From the NCBI GenBank assembly GCA_046199005.1, contig CP176050.1:2170001-2234000 (forward strand): a stretch of DNA of 64,000 bases, in the 5' to 3' direction. This DNA is from Ascidiimonas sp046199005. GTDB lineage: Bacteria > Bacteroidota > Bacteroidia > Flavobacteriales > Flavobacteriaceae. Within the stretch, counting starts at the first letter, position 1. Every line of letters begins with the position of its first letter. Below, one piece after another: positions 43,634-53,166 of the stretch. The notes below the pieces were generated by a model. It worked only from the letters and a program-made list of their open reading frames with translations. It did no database searches and was not told the DNA's origin. The translations under genes were made by a program, and so were the position numbers.

Positions 43634-46537
43634 ATGCTTGCCAACCAACTTTTTGAAAAACTTGAGGACACGATTGAGGGTGAACTACAATTAGATGAAC
43701 TGCACAGAACACTTTACGCAACCGATGCTTCTGTTTATAGAAAGAAACCGTTAGGAGTATGCTATCCTAAAAATGCATCAGACATTCAAAAGATAGTTGA
43801 GTTTGCTTCAACAAATAAGATATCCTTAATCCCACGAACGGCGGGTACTTCACTCGCAGGACAATGCGTAGGGGAAGGGTTGGTAGTCGATGTTTCCAAA
43901 TACCTTACCCGTATACTTGAGGTGAACACGAAAGATAAAACGGTTACTTTAGAACCAGGCGTTATAAGGGATGAATTAAATATGCATCTTGAACCTTACG
44001 GACTCTTTTTTGGACCAAATACTTCTACTTCTAACAGATGCATGATTGGAGGAATGGTAGGAAATAATTCTAGTGGCACCACTTCTATTCAATACGGAGT
44101 AACCAGAGATAAGGTAATCGAATTACATACGATCTTAAGTGATGGATCCGAGACCGTATTCAAACCTGTAAATGCAGAACAATATGTTGAAAAATGTAGT
44201 CTACAAACCCTTGAAGGAGCTGTTTACCGCAAAATTAACGAACAATTAAGTCCGCAACACATAAAAGAACAAGTAGCTTCTCATTTTCCGAAACCTGAAA
44301 TTCATAGAAGAAATACCGGTTATGCGTTGGATTCACTTTTGGAAATGCATCCTTTTTCTGATGACGGGATCGATTTTAATTTATGTAAGTTATTGGCGGG
44401 TAGTGAAGGTACGCTTGCGTTTACTACTAAGATCAAGTTAAAGCTTGATTCGCTACCTCCTCTACACAAAACAATGGTAGTTGCACATTTTGAAAGTATT
44501 GAAAATGCCTGTAAAGCGGTAGCACCAGCTATGAAGCACGATCTTGCCACCTGCGAATTGATGGATAAGGTTATTTTAGACTGTACAAAGAACAATAAAT
44601 CTCAATTACCGAATCGGTTTTTTATTGAGGGCGATCCGGAAGCAATCTTAATGTTTGAGCTTCAAGACAATGACCTGAAAGTTCTTGAAAAGCGCAAGGA
44701 TGCACTGCTACAAACGATAAAAGAAAGTGAACTGGCTTATGCGTACCCTTCGCTATACGGAGAAGACATTCAAAAAGTAATGGAACTTCGTAAAGCAGGA
44801 CTCGGTTTATTGGGAAATATTGTAGGAGATAAAAAAGCCGTTGCCTGTATTGAAGATACATCGGTCACCATTGATGATTTAGCTCCTTATATTGAAGAGT
44901 TCTCAAAACTGATGCGGGACTACGGACAAAAAGCAGTCTATTATGCTCATGCCGGTGCTGGAGAATTACACCTGAGACCGATTCTTGATCTCAAGAAAAA
45001 AGAAGATGTGGTACTCTTTCGCTCGATCACAGAAGATGTTGCGGCACTGGTAAAAAAATACAAAGGTTCTTTGAGCGGTGAACACGGCGATGGCATTGTG
45101 AGAGGAGAGTTCATTGAAATGATGATAGGCCCTGAAAACTATCAAATACTAAAAGAGATAAAACAGGTGTTTGATCCACAAAACATTTTCAATCCTGGCA
45201 AGATAGTCAATGTTCCCCCTATGGACACTAGCCTTAGATACAAACCGGAACGCGAAGAGCCAGAAATCGAAACGCTTTTAGATTTCACCGATTCTTTAGG
45301 GATTCTGAGAGCTGCTGAAAAATGTAACGGTAGTGGGGATTGCCGAAAAACCCACCTTTCAAAAGGAGCCATGTGTCCTAGTTATCAGGCTACCAAAAAT
45401 GAAAAAGACACTACACGTGCACGCGCTAATGCGCTTCGCGATTTTCTTACCGGCTCTGAGAAAAAAAATAAATTTGATCATGCAGAATTGAAAGAAGTTT
45501 TTGATCTGTGTCTTAGCTGCAAAGCATGTGGAAGTGAATGTCCAAGCAATGTGGACATCGCAACCATGAAAGCCGAGTTTCTGTTTCAATATCAAAAAGC
45601 AAACGGAACAAGTCTCCGGGATAAAAGTTTTGCATATAACACCGCATTAAATCGAATTGCTTCAAACGTTGCGTTTATTTCAAATGCTGTCTTCAAAGGG
45701 TTTACCGGTACGGTCATTAAAAAGGCTTTGTCGATCGCTCCTAAGCGAACGCTTCCGGAAGTTTCTAGGGTTAATTTTGAAAAATATGTGCAGCAGTACC
45801 AGCCTTCTAAGCCCCTGGGGAAGATCATTCTTTATATCGATGAATTTACCAGATATATGGATACTTCTATTGGGAAAGACGCCATCGAAATGTTTTCTAA
45901 GCTGGGTTATCATATTTCTCTTTTTTACGGTGAAAGTGGAAGAACGTTTATATCTAAAGGGTTTCTTTCACAGGCGAAACGTCTTGCAAATTCGAATGTC
46001 GAATGCCTTGATAAGCTTGTTGATAATGACTGTCCTGTTATAGGCTTAGAACCCTCAGCGATTTTAACTTTTAGAGATGAATATCCCAGACTGTGTGACG
46101 ATGCTGAATCAGCACTCAAACTTTCTGAAAATTGTTTTCTGGCAGAGGAGTTTATCAGCAATGAAGTTAAAAAAGGAAATATCCACAAAGAACAATTCAC
46201 GAAAGATTCAAAACAAATAAAAATTCATACACATTGTCATCAAAAAGCACTTTCTAATCAAAAACATACTTTCGATATACTTAACTTTCCCGAAAACTAC
46301 AAGGTAACTATCATTCCATCAGGCTGTTGTGGAATGGCAGGATCGTTCGGTTACGAAAAAGAGCATTATGATGTGAGTATGCAGGTAGGTGAGCTCACAC
46401 TATTTCCCAGCATTCGCAGATCACCAGAAGAAACTATTATTGCGGCTAACGGAACCAGTTGCAGGCATCAGATCTACGATGGTACGCAGAGAATTGCCAA
46501 ACATCCGATAAGCATCTTAAAAGAGGCTTTAGCCTAG
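43634..46537 (+). CDS. giant FAD-linked and Fe-S D-2-hydroxyacid dehydrogenase-type oxidoreductase
   Basis: The 967-aa fusion begins with an FAD-binding domain of the p-cresol methylhydroxylase type (RTAGTSLAGQCVGEGLVVD, GGMVGNNSSGTTSIQYG), then an FAD-oxidase C-terminal domain (GEHGDGIVRGEFIEMM). Next come two Fe-S clusters (CNGSGDCRKTH..MCPS, CLSCKACGSECPSNVD), and a C-terminal CCG-type domain (GCCGMAGSFGYEKEHYDVS). This corresponds to GlcD and GlcF-like parts fused in one chain. It should oxidise a D-2-hydroxy acid such as lactate, glycolate or 2-hydroxyglutarate and pass electrons to the membrane pool. The substrate is not determined by the motifs. Confidence 0.92.
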   Translation: MLANQLFEKLEDTIEGELQLDELHRTLYATDASVYRKKPLGVCYPKNASDIQKIVEFASTNKISLIPRTAGTSLAGQCVGEGLVVDVSKYLTRILEVNTKDKTVTLEPGVIRDELNMHLEPYGLFFGPNTSTSNRCMIGGMVGNNSSGTTSIQYGVTRDKVIELHTILSDGSETVFKPVNAEQYVEKCSLQTLEGAVYRKINEQLSPQHIKEQVASHFPKPEIHRRNTGYALDSLLEMHPFSDDGIDFNLCKLLAGSEGTLAFTTKIKLKLDSLPPLHKTMVVAHFESIENACKAVAPAMKHDLATCELMDKVILDCTKNNKSQLPNRFFIEGDPEAILMFELQDNDLKVLEKRKDALLQTIKESELAYAYPSLYGEDIQKVMELRKAGLGLLGNIVGDKKAVACIEDTSVTIDDLAPYIEEFSKLMRDYGQKAVYYAHAGAGELHLRPILDLKKKEDVVLFRSITEDVAALVKKYKGSLSGEHGDGIVRGEFIEMMIGPENYQILKEIKQVFDPQNIFNPGKIVNVPPMDTSLRYKPEREEPEIETLLDFTDSLGILRAAEKCNGSGDCRKTHLSKGAMCPSYQATKNEKDTTRARANALRDFLTGSEKKNKFDHAELKEVFDLCLSCKACGSECPSNVDIATMKAEFLFQYQKANGTSLRDKSFAYNTALNRIASNVAFISNAVFKGFTGTVIKKALSIAPKRTLPEVSRVNFEKYVQQYQPSKPLGKIILYIDEFTRYMDTSIGKDAIEMFSKLGYHISLFYGESGRTFISKGFLSQAKRLANSNVECLDKLVDNDCPVIGLEPSAILTFRDEYPRLCDDAESALKLSENCFLAEEFISNEVKKGNIHKEQFTKDSKQIKIHTHCHQKALSNQKHTFDILNFPENYKVTIIPSGCCGMAGSFGYEKEHYDVSMQVGELTLFPSIRRSPEETIIAANGTSCRHQIYDGTQRIAKHPISILKEALA

Positions 46538-46561
46538 GATAATATGGTAAGAGGTAAGTGT

Positions 46562-47404
46562 TTATGAAATATCCGCTTTTTTGCCAGTAACTGTAATAGC
46601 TGCAAGCAACTCTTTGTAATTTAAAGTTTTAAGATCTTCATCAGAATAAAAAGGGCTTAATTTGTCTTCGTGAAAATGATAGAGTTCCCACCGTTTGTTA
46701 TAATATTCAAGTGCGGTTAAGTTTTCTACCCAATCACCGCTATTCAGGTACAGGCAAATCCCATTTTTATTTACCTTATGAATCATTTTGGGCTGATGGA
46801 TATGACCGCAAATAACATATTTATAGCCCTGCTGTATAGCTAAGTCGGAAGCAACTTTTTCGAAATCGCTTATATATTTTAATGCCTTTTTAACTCCGCT
46901 TTTAATTTTTTTAGAAAGCGAATACTTCTCCCTTCCAAGTCTTTGCAAGATCCAATTAGTGCAACGATTAAAAAGAATTAGCAAGTCGTAACCCCACCCG
47001 CCTAATTTAGCAATCCATTTGGTGTGTTGAATAGATGCATCAAAAACATCCCCGTGAAAGAACCACGCTTTTTTACCGTCTAGTTCCAGTACCAATTTAT
47101 CAAGTACGTGAATGTTTCCCATGCTTATGTTACTGAATTTTCTAAGCATTTCGTCATGATTACCGGTGATATAAAACACTTCGGTGCCTTTGGTTGATAG
47201 ATCCATGATCTTTTTTATCACCTGCAAATGTGTTTTGGGAAAATAACGTTTTCTAAATTGCCAGACGTCTATAATATCGCCATTTAGAACAAGTCTTTTA
47301 GGGTTGATACTGTTGAGATAGGATAGGAGCTCACCCGCATGGCACCCATAAGTGCCCAGATGAACATCAGATATAACTACGGTATCAAGCTTCCTCTTCC
47401 TCAA
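46562..47404 (-). CDS. LpxH-like UDP-2,3-diacylglucosamine diphosphatase family phosphoesterase
   Basis: The calcineurin-like phosphoesterase (about 280 aa) has the metal motifs SDVHLGTYG, LNGDIIDVWQFR, GNHDEM, FFHGDVFD and CGHIHQPKM. These fit the family that includes LpxH, a lipid A step. I place the start at TTG 47404 (MRKRKLDTVVISDVHLGT), as the longer frame from 47461 also begins with TTG and adds an unlike N-terminus. It could alternatively be an LpxG/LpxH-like enzyme with a different substrate. aroC begins divergently with its own promoter. Confidence 0.82.
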   Translation of the reverse strand: MRKRKLDTVVISDVHLGTYGCHAGELLSYLNSINPKRLVLNGDIIDVWQFRKRYFPKTHLQVIKKIMDLSTKGTEVFYITGNHDEMLRKFSNISMGNIHVLDKLVLELDGKKAWFFHGDVFDASIQHTKWIAKLGGWGYDLLILFNRCTNWILQRLGREKYSLSKKIKSGVKKALKYISDFEKVASDLAIQQGYKYVICGHIHQPKMIHKVNKNGICLYLNSGDWVENLTALEYYNKRWELYHFHEDKLSPFYSDEDLKTLNYKELLAAITVTGKKADIS

Positions 47405-47540
47405 GATTTTAAAGTTTTGACAAAGAAAGATTTTTCTTGTTATCGCAATATTATTTGGCAATTACCAATACATAATAAGAAGGTTAAATAATTGTCAACT
47501 AAACGCATCCATATTAAGTTATTATTATGCAGTTTTAATT

Positions 47541-47570
47541 TTTGTTTCTCTTATTTTACATTTACATTTG
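47541..47570 (+). promoter_or_regulatory. promoter of the aroC operon
   Basis: TTTG (47541-47544), an 18-base spacer and TACATTTG (47563-47570) make the best -33/-7 pair in the window. The predicted start is near 47577, 12 nt before ATG 47589; a frame start at 47568 would lie inside the -7 box. Confidence 0.65.
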
Positions 47571-47588
47571 TTCAAAAGCATCAGCACT

Positions 47589-48653
47589 ATGGCCGGAAAC
47601 TCTTTCGGAAACTTATTCAAGCTCACTACTTTTGGAGAATCTCATGGTAAAGGAATAGGTGGCATCATCGATGGTTGCCCTGCCGGAATCACCTTGGATA
47701 TGGATGCCATACAGCGAGAACTTGACCGCCGTAAACCGGGACAGTCTGCGATCGTCACGCAACGTAAAGAAAGCGATACTGTGCAGTTCTTTAGCGGTAT
47801 TTTTGAAGGGCGAACCACGGGTACTCCTATTGGTTTTGTTATTTTTAATGAAGATCAGAAGTCAAAAGACTATTCACATATTAAGGATAGTTACCGCCCC
47901 AGTCATGCAGACTATGTGTATGATCAAAAATACGGTTTCAGAGATTACAGAGGCGGTGGTAGAAGCTCTGCTCGGGAGACTGCAAGTAGGGTAGTGGCAG
48001 GAGCTATCGCAAAGCAACTACTTAAAAATATAAAAATAAACGCCTTCGTATCGGCAGTAGGTGAAATACGAATGGAAACTCCCTATCAGGAACTTGATTT
48101 TTCAAAAACGGAATCCAATAGTGTTCGCTGTCCGCATCCGGAATCAGCAGCAGAAATGGAAACCTACATCAAAAAAATCAAAAAACAGGGAGACACTGTT
48201 GGAGGGATTATTTCCTGTGTGATCAGTGGAGTACCTGTAGGTCTTGGAGAGCCTGTATTTGATAAATTGCATGCCGAACTGGGAAAGGCAATGTTGTCTA
48301 TTAATGCCGTAAAAGGTTTTGAATATGGTAGCGGATTCGAAGCCGCAAGGATGAAGGGAAGCGATCATAACGATCAATTCAATACAGATGGCTCCACCAA
48401 AACCAATTATTCCGGCGGTGTTCAGGGAGGTATTAGCAACGGGATGGACATTTACTTTAATGTTGCTTTCAAACCAGTTGCTACCTTAATACAGAAACAA
48501 ACAACCATTAACAACAAAGGAGAAGAAGTCGAAATGCAGGGCAAAGGCAGGCATGACCCATGCGTCGTTCCTCGTGCTGTGCCTATCGTGGAAGCAATGG
48601 CCGCACTGGTGATCGCAGATTACTTGCTTCTCAACAGAACCAATAAATTGTAA
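47589..48653 (+). CDS. aroC: chorismate synthase
   Basis: The 354-aa product starts at ATG 47589 (MAGNSFGNLFKLTTFGESHG). Family motifs are all present: GESHGKGIGGIIDGCPAG, the FMN and substrate region RPSHADYVYDQKYGFRDYRGGGRSSARET, and GRHDPCVVPRAVPIVEAM. It makes chorismate from EPSP, the last step of the shikimate pathway, with reduced FMN. It heads a run of five forward genes with gaps of 5, 4, 5 and 18 bases. Confidence 0.97.
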   Translation: MAGNSFGNLFKLTTFGESHGKGIGGIIDGCPAGITLDMDAIQRELDRRKPGQSAIVTQRKESDTVQFFSGIFEGRTTGTPIGFVIFNEDQKSKDYSHIKDSYRPSHADYVYDQKYGFRDYRGGGRSSARETASRVVAGAIAKQLLKNIKINAFVSAVGEIRMETPYQELDFSKTESNSVRCPHPESAAEMETYIKKIKKQGDTVGGIISCVISGVPVGLGEPVFDKLHAELGKAMLSINAVKGFEYGSGFEAARMKGSDHNDQFNTDGSTKTNYSGGVQGGISNGMDIYFNVAFKPVATLIQKQTTINNKGEEVEMQGKGRHDPCVVPRAVPIVEAMAALVIADYLLLNRTNKL

Positions 48654-48658
48654 ATTTC

Positions 48659-49963
48659 ATGAAGAAACTAGCATTACACTGGCAAATATTATTAGGAATG
48701 CTCGCAGGCGTATTATTCGCTTTGGGAATGACTAGGTTCTCATGGGGTCCCGGTTTTGTGACTGACTGGATTAAACCTTTTGGTAATATTTTCATCAACG
48801 CTTTAAAATTGATCGCGGTGCCCTTAATTCTGGCTTCATTGATCAAAGGAGTTTCCGATCTGAAAGATATCTCCAAACTATCCAAAATGGGTGGTAGAAC
48901 CATAGGAACCTATGTGATTACCACTATCATTGCTGTTTCTATAGGCCTTACGGTGGTTAATGTGATAAAACCAGGTACGTCTATTTCAGAAGATACCAGA
49001 AATGAATTAATGGAAAGTTATAGCGGAGACGCCACTCAGCGTATCTCTGAGGCAGAAAAACAAAAAGAGGCCGGTCCGTTACAGGCATTGGAAGATCTGG
49101 TACCCGGAAACATTTTTAAGGCAGCTACCGATAATGGTAAAATGTTACAAGTGATCTTTTTTGCGATTTTTTTCGGTATCGGACTTATTCTCATTCCGGA
49201 AGAAAAAGCAAGACCTGTAAAAGCATTCTTTGACGGATTCAATGAAGTCATACTCAAGCTGATAGATCTGATCATGTTAGCGGCTCCCTACGGGGTTTTC
49301 GCACTGCTGGCTGCTCTGGTGGTTGAAGCCCCTAGTGCAGACCTTTTTGTCGCCTTGTTATGGTACGCAGTATGTGTGATTCTGGGATTAATGCTCATGA
49401 TGGGAGTCTATACCCTTATCGTCTGGATATTTACCAGAAAAACACCGGCGTTTTTCTGGAACGGAATAATTCCGGCACAATTACTTGCCTTTTCTACAAG
49501 TTCCAGTGCCGCTACTTTACCAGTTACCATGGAACGTGTGGAAGAACATCTTGGGGTAGATGATGAAGTAACTAGTTTTGTATTGCCCATAGGTGCCACC
49601 ATTAATATGGATGGAACCAGCCTTTATCAGGCAGTGGCGGCTGTTTTTATTGCACAGGCCTTCGGAATGAATCTGGACTTTGCTACCCAATTAGGTATTA
49701 TTGCTACCGCTACGCTGGCTTCCATTGGTTCGGCGGCGGTTCCGGGTGCAGGAATGGTGATGCTCGTCATAGTGCTGGCACAAGCTGGAATACCAGAAGC
49801 AGGACTCGCTTTGATCTTTGCAGTAGACCGTCCTTTAGACATGTGCAGAACCACCGTAAATGTAACAGGGGATGCAGCAGTTTCTATGTTGGTGGCCAAA
49901 TCGGTAGATAAATTAGGGAATCCTAAGGTTCGAAATTGGGACGATAATTATTCTGGCGACTAA
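48659..49963 (+). CDS. dicarboxylate/amino acid:cation symporter (DAACS family)
   Basis: The 434-aa membrane protein has about eight hydrophobic helices plus re-entrant loops. The transport motifs are STSSSAATLPVTM (the serine-rich hairpin) and TINMDGTSLYQA (NMDGT, cation and substrate site), with SIGSAAVPGAGMVML in the second hairpin. Relatives GltP and DctA import glutamate/aspartate or C4-dicarboxylates with Na+ or H+; the substrate is not certain. The gene begins 5 bases after aroC ends. Confidence 0.92.
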   Translation: MKKLALHWQILLGMLAGVLFALGMTRFSWGPGFVTDWIKPFGNIFINALKLIAVPLILASLIKGVSDLKDISKLSKMGGRTIGTYVITTIIAVSIGLTVVNVIKPGTSISEDTRNELMESYSGDATQRISEAEKQKEAGPLQALEDLVPGNIFKAATDNGKMLQVIFFAIFFGIGLILIPEEKARPVKAFFDGFNEVILKLIDLIMLAAPYGVFALLAALVVEAPSADLFVALLWYAVCVILGLMLMMGVYTLIVWIFTRKTPAFFWNGIIPAQLLAFSTSSSAATLPVTMERVEEHLGVDDEVTSFVLPIGATINMDGTSLYQAVAAVFIAQAFGMNLDFATQLGIIATATLASIGSAAVPGAGMVMLVIVLAQAGIPEAGLALIFAVDRPLDMCRTTVNVTGDAAVSMLVAKSVDKLGNPKVRNWDDNYSGD

Positions 49964-49967
49964 TCCA

Positions 49968-51119
49968 ATGAAGCGATCAACTTCTTATCCGGTACTTCAT
50001 AAGGTAGATACACAAATTGAAAAAATACTTAAAGGTGTCGAGCTTCTACCTTATTTGAATCCCATAAACGCAGAGACTGAAAAACGAAAATTTTTCAAAT
50101 CTAAATTTACAAGTAAACCAAAGTTTGCGTACACCAAAATAAAGTTTAATGCCTTCGAAACTCAGCGACGGTTATTCTCTTTAGAGTTAGACCGCATTGA
50201 AGATCCTGACCTTCAAAAATTTTATGAAGAGGTTATTTACTTTTATTCGTCGCAGGTAGACGCCATTTATCATATTGGTTCAGAATCAAAATTCTATTAC
50301 AATAGTTTAAAGCTTTTTGGAACGCCTACCGATAAAGACGTTGAAAATGCACAGTTCATTTTGCATTTTGAAGACGATCCGCCCAGTGAAGATTCCGTCA
50401 AGAAATTCTCCGCGAACGATGCGCAAAGATTTTTTGAAGACTTTTCAAAAAACTACGACTTCAAATTCACTATTGAACAATCTGTCAAGATCGCTTCAGA
50501 AGCTATGGTCAAGAACAGATCTAAGATTCTATTGTTAAAGAAAAACGCTTTTTTTAGCCAAAACAAGCTCAATATTCTTGCTCATCACGAGATTGGGGTG
50601 CACTTACTTACATCCTATAATGCGCAAGCTCAGGATTTGCATATATTTTCTAACGGATTTCCCAGAAATGTAGAAACTCAGGAAGGACTCGCGGTTTTTA
50701 GCGAATTTATGAGTGGTTCACTCACTATTAAAAGATTAAAGACATTAGCGTATCGAGTAATAGCTGTTGATAGCTTACGTAAGGGATTCAGCTTTGCCGA
50801 TTCATTTAACCTTCTACATGATACTTACAAATTAAATGCAGATGATGCATTTATTATAAGTATGCGAGTACATAGGGGAGGAGGTTTCACGAAAGACCAC
50901 CTCTACCTTACAGGATTAAAGAAAGTATACGATTATCATGATAAAGGAGAAGATCTTAGTCTTTTACTTACTGGTAAGGTAAATCTGGAGCATAAAAACG
51001 TCATCAAAAAATTACTTAACTTAGAATTGGCAAAAGAGGCGGTTTATTTTAATCAGGCCTTTGCAACGAATGACAATACGAATAAAACCCTTGATTTTAT
51101 TCTCAAGAATTTAAAATAA
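49968..51119 (+). CDS. QEGLA-motif (DUF1704) putative metallopeptidase
   Basis: The 383-aa product has the DUF1704 signature: AHHEIGVH (H207-E208-x-x-x-H212) and TQEGLAVFSEF (E239), the pattern related to eukaryotic tubulin-tyrosine carboxypeptidases (MATCAP). The motifs predict a zinc-dependent peptidase; bacterial members are often annotated as flavohemoglobin-expression-modulating proteins, which is weakly supported. There is no signal peptide. The start follows the symporter stop by four bases, in the aroC run. Confidence 0.87.
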   Translation: MKRSTSYPVLHKVDTQIEKILKGVELLPYLNPINAETEKRKFFKSKFTSKPKFAYTKIKFNAFETQRRLFSLELDRIEDPDLQKFYEEVIYFYSSQVDAIYHIGSESKFYYNSLKLFGTPTDKDVENAQFILHFEDDPPSEDSVKKFSANDAQRFFEDFSKNYDFKFTIEQSVKIASEAMVKNRSKILLLKKNAFFSQNKLNILAHHEIGVHLLTSYNAQAQDLHIFSNGFPRNVETQEGLAVFSEFMSGSLTIKRLKTLAYRVIAVDSLRKGFSFADSFNLLHDTYKLNADDAFIISMRVHRGGGFTKDHLYLTGLKKVYDYHDKGEDLSLLLTGKVNLEHKNVIKKLLNLELAKEAVYFNQAFATNDNTNKTLDFILKNLK

Positions 51120-51124
51120 ACAAA

Positions 51125-51982
51125 ATGAACTGGTGGTCCTGGATACTCATTATTGCAGCTGTATACCTTCTGCTTAATGTGATCGTTTATTTTTTACAGG
51201 AACGCTTCATTTTTAAGCCGGAACGTCTACCGGCAGATTTTGAATACCAATATCAGGATCAGGTTTTTGAAGAGTATAATATTGAAGTTGCAGATGACAT
51301 TAATATTAATGGCATTCATTTTAAAGTGAAGAACCCGAAAGGAATTGTCTTCTACCTAAAAGGTAACTCACGGAGTATAAAAGGATGGGGGAAATTTGCC
51401 ATTGATTTTACAAGATATGGATTTGATGTTTTGATGATAGATTACCGCGGATTTGGTAAAAGCACCGGAATTCGCACTGAAGAAGGGATCAAGAAAGACC
51501 TGCAACTCGTGTACGATGAATTGAAAAAGCAGGTAGATGAAAAATATATTATTCTTTACGGAAGGTCTCTGGGTTCTGGTTTTGCTGCGAAACTTGCCTC
51601 CACAAATAATCCAAGAATGCTTATTTTAGATGCACCCTACTATAGCGTTCGACACATTGCCAAACGTTTTTTACCGATCATGCCCATGGCCCTGTTACTG
51701 CGTTTTCCGGTAAGAACCTATCGCTGGATTGAATATGTAAAATGCCCTATCAAAATCATTCATGGTACAAATGATAAGCTTATTCCTTTTAAAACAAGTA
51801 TTAAATTATCAAAGATAAATCCAGAAAAGACACGTCTTTATCCGGTAATCGGTGGCGGACATAATAACTTACACACGTTTCCACAGTATCATCGATTTTT
51901 AGAAGAGATTTTACATGCTAAACTGCCCAAAACTATTGACCCGAAAACATCAAGCCTCAATTTTAGAAGAAAGAAACGATAA
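51125..51982 (+). CDS. alpha/beta hydrolase (first of a tandem pair)
   Basis: The 285-aa product has one N-terminal transmembrane helix (about residues 5-24), then an alpha/beta hydrolase core. The nucleophile elbow is YGRSLGSG with Ser148, the Asp is probably in HGTNDKLIP, and the His in GGGHNNLHTF. The oxyanion-hole HG of relatives is KG here (residues 79-80, YLKGNSRS), an unusual change. The C-terminus is very basic (NFRRKKR). It pairs with the next gene, a clear paralogue. Confidence 0.85.
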   Translation: MNWWSWILIIAAVYLLLNVIVYFLQERFIFKPERLPADFEYQYQDQVFEEYNIEVADDININGIHFKVKNPKGIVFYLKGNSRSIKGWGKFAIDFTRYGFDVLMIDYRGFGKSTGIRTEEGIKKDLQLVYDELKKQVDEKYIILYGRSLGSGFAAKLASTNNPRMLILDAPYYSVRHIAKRFLPIMPMALLLRFPVRTYRWIEYVKCPIKIIHGTNDKLIPFKTSIKLSKINPEKTRLYPVIGGGHNNLHTFPQYHRFLEEILHAKLPKTIDPKTSSLNFRRKKR

Positions 51983-52000
51983 ATACCTCAAACGATCACT

Positions 52001-52741
52001 ATGTTCGACTATCTGCAACAAAAACTCATTTTCAAAAGCACATCTTTAGAAGATTCTTTTGTTTTTAATTTCAAATTGCCGTTTGAGGAAATCTATTTGA
52101 AAGCTTCAGACGGTGCCAGATTACATGGGGTACATTTTAAAGCGGAAAATCCCAAAGGGATCGTACTTTATTTGCATGGAAATGCAAGAAGTATGGATTA
52201 TTGGGGATATTGGGGAGAACAACTTGCTGCTACTTATCAGCATGACGTCGTAGTCATGGATTATCGGGGTTACGGAAAAAGTAGGGGAGTTCGGGAACAC
52301 TTGCGGATGCTAGAAGACACGACTTTATTTTACCGATATTGCCAGCAGTTTTTTCCCGAAGAAAAAATTGTAGTGTTTGGTCGTTCACTTGGGGGTGCAT
52401 TCGCTTCTTATATCAGTAAAAAGAAAGAACCCGGTAAACTTATTATTGAATCGAGTTTTACCAGCCTTGCTGATGTTGTTAAAACTAAGTTTAGATTTCT
52501 GCCTACAGAAACACTTTTAAAATATCCCTTTCAAAACGAAGAGAACATTCCGCACATCGCCAATAAGACCTTTTTTATTCATGGCACTGAGGATACGTTG
52601 GTACCCTATGAACTAGGACAAAAGCTTTATAAACTATCATCGGGCCAGGAAAAAGAACTGTTCACCATAGAAGGGGGACTTCACAATAACCTTAGGGAAT
52701 ATGAAGCGTATTTTAAAGCATTAGAAGCAATCTTATACTAA
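52001..52741 (+). CDS. alpha/beta hydrolase (second of a tandem pair)
   Basis: The 246-aa paralogue of the previous gene lacks the membrane helix. It keeps the oxyanion motif as YLHGNARS (HG 59-60), the nucleophile in FGRSLGGAF (Ser129), the Asp in HGTEDTLVP, and the His in GGLHNNL. The domain with BAAT/acyl-transferring and serine-peptidase-like hydrolases is the closest shape I recognise; the substrate is not known. It ends four bases inside the convergent DCC gene. Confidence 0.87.
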   Translation: MFDYLQQKLIFKSTSLEDSFVFNFKLPFEEIYLKASDGARLHGVHFKAENPKGIVLYLHGNARSMDYWGYWGEQLAATYQHDVVVMDYRGYGKSRGVREHLRMLEDTTLFYRYCQQFFPEEKIVVFGRSLGGAFASYISKKKEPGKLIIESSFTSLADVVKTKFRFLPTETLLKYPFQNEENIPHIANKTFFIHGTEDTLVPYELGQKLYKLSSGQEKELFTIEGGLHNNLREYEAYFKALEAILY

Positions 52742-53163
52742 TAGCCCTCCAGAAACTTAGCTTTCAATTCGGGCGTAGGGATCATACAGCTTTCTTTTTT
52801 ACCAAACCACTTGTAGCGATTTTTAGCAATAAAATTATAGATACCATCTCGTAAACCTTCCGGAAGTATGTATTGAAAGGGGCGAAGCAATACCCATATA
52901 CCTCCAAATTCTTTTGCGATCTCCAATGCTGCAGTAGAACGTGTGTAATAAGCCACTCCAGGATCTACCAGAATGATAGAATCTGTTTTTTCGGTATCGA
53001 TATTTCGTTCACTGGTTAATTTTTGCCCTGTTTCACTTTGCAAAGCGGTAAATCGAAAAACATCGTTACGATCTCTTTTAATAATAAAAAGTACGGCACC
53101 ATTACACAGGTTACAAACACCGTCAAATAATATGATTTTTTTATCCTTCGGAATTTCTTTCAT
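52738..53163 (-). CDS. DCC family (DUF393) thiol-disulfide oxidoreductase-like protein
   Basis: The 141-aa product begins with IILFDGVCNLCNGAVLFIIKRD, the DCC motif with Cys-x-x-Cys, and includes TRSTAALEIAKEFGG. Proteins of this family have a thioredoxin-like fold, but their substrates are unknown. It lies four bases upstream of mutS2's end on the same strand and is therefore likely co-transcribed after it. Confidence 0.87.
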   Translation of the reverse strand: MKEIPKDKKIILFDGVCNLCNGAVLFIIKRDRNDVFRFTALQSETGQKLTSERNIDTEKTDSIILVDPGVAYYTRSTAALEIAKEFGGIWVLLRPFQYILPEGLRDGIYNFIAKNRYKWFGKKESCMIPTPELKAKFLEGY

Positions 53164-53166
53164 TTA

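Noticed and set aside
45657..46043. 128-aa forward frame in the FAD oxidoreductase
   Set aside because: Different frame of a well-supported long gene, no motif or start context.
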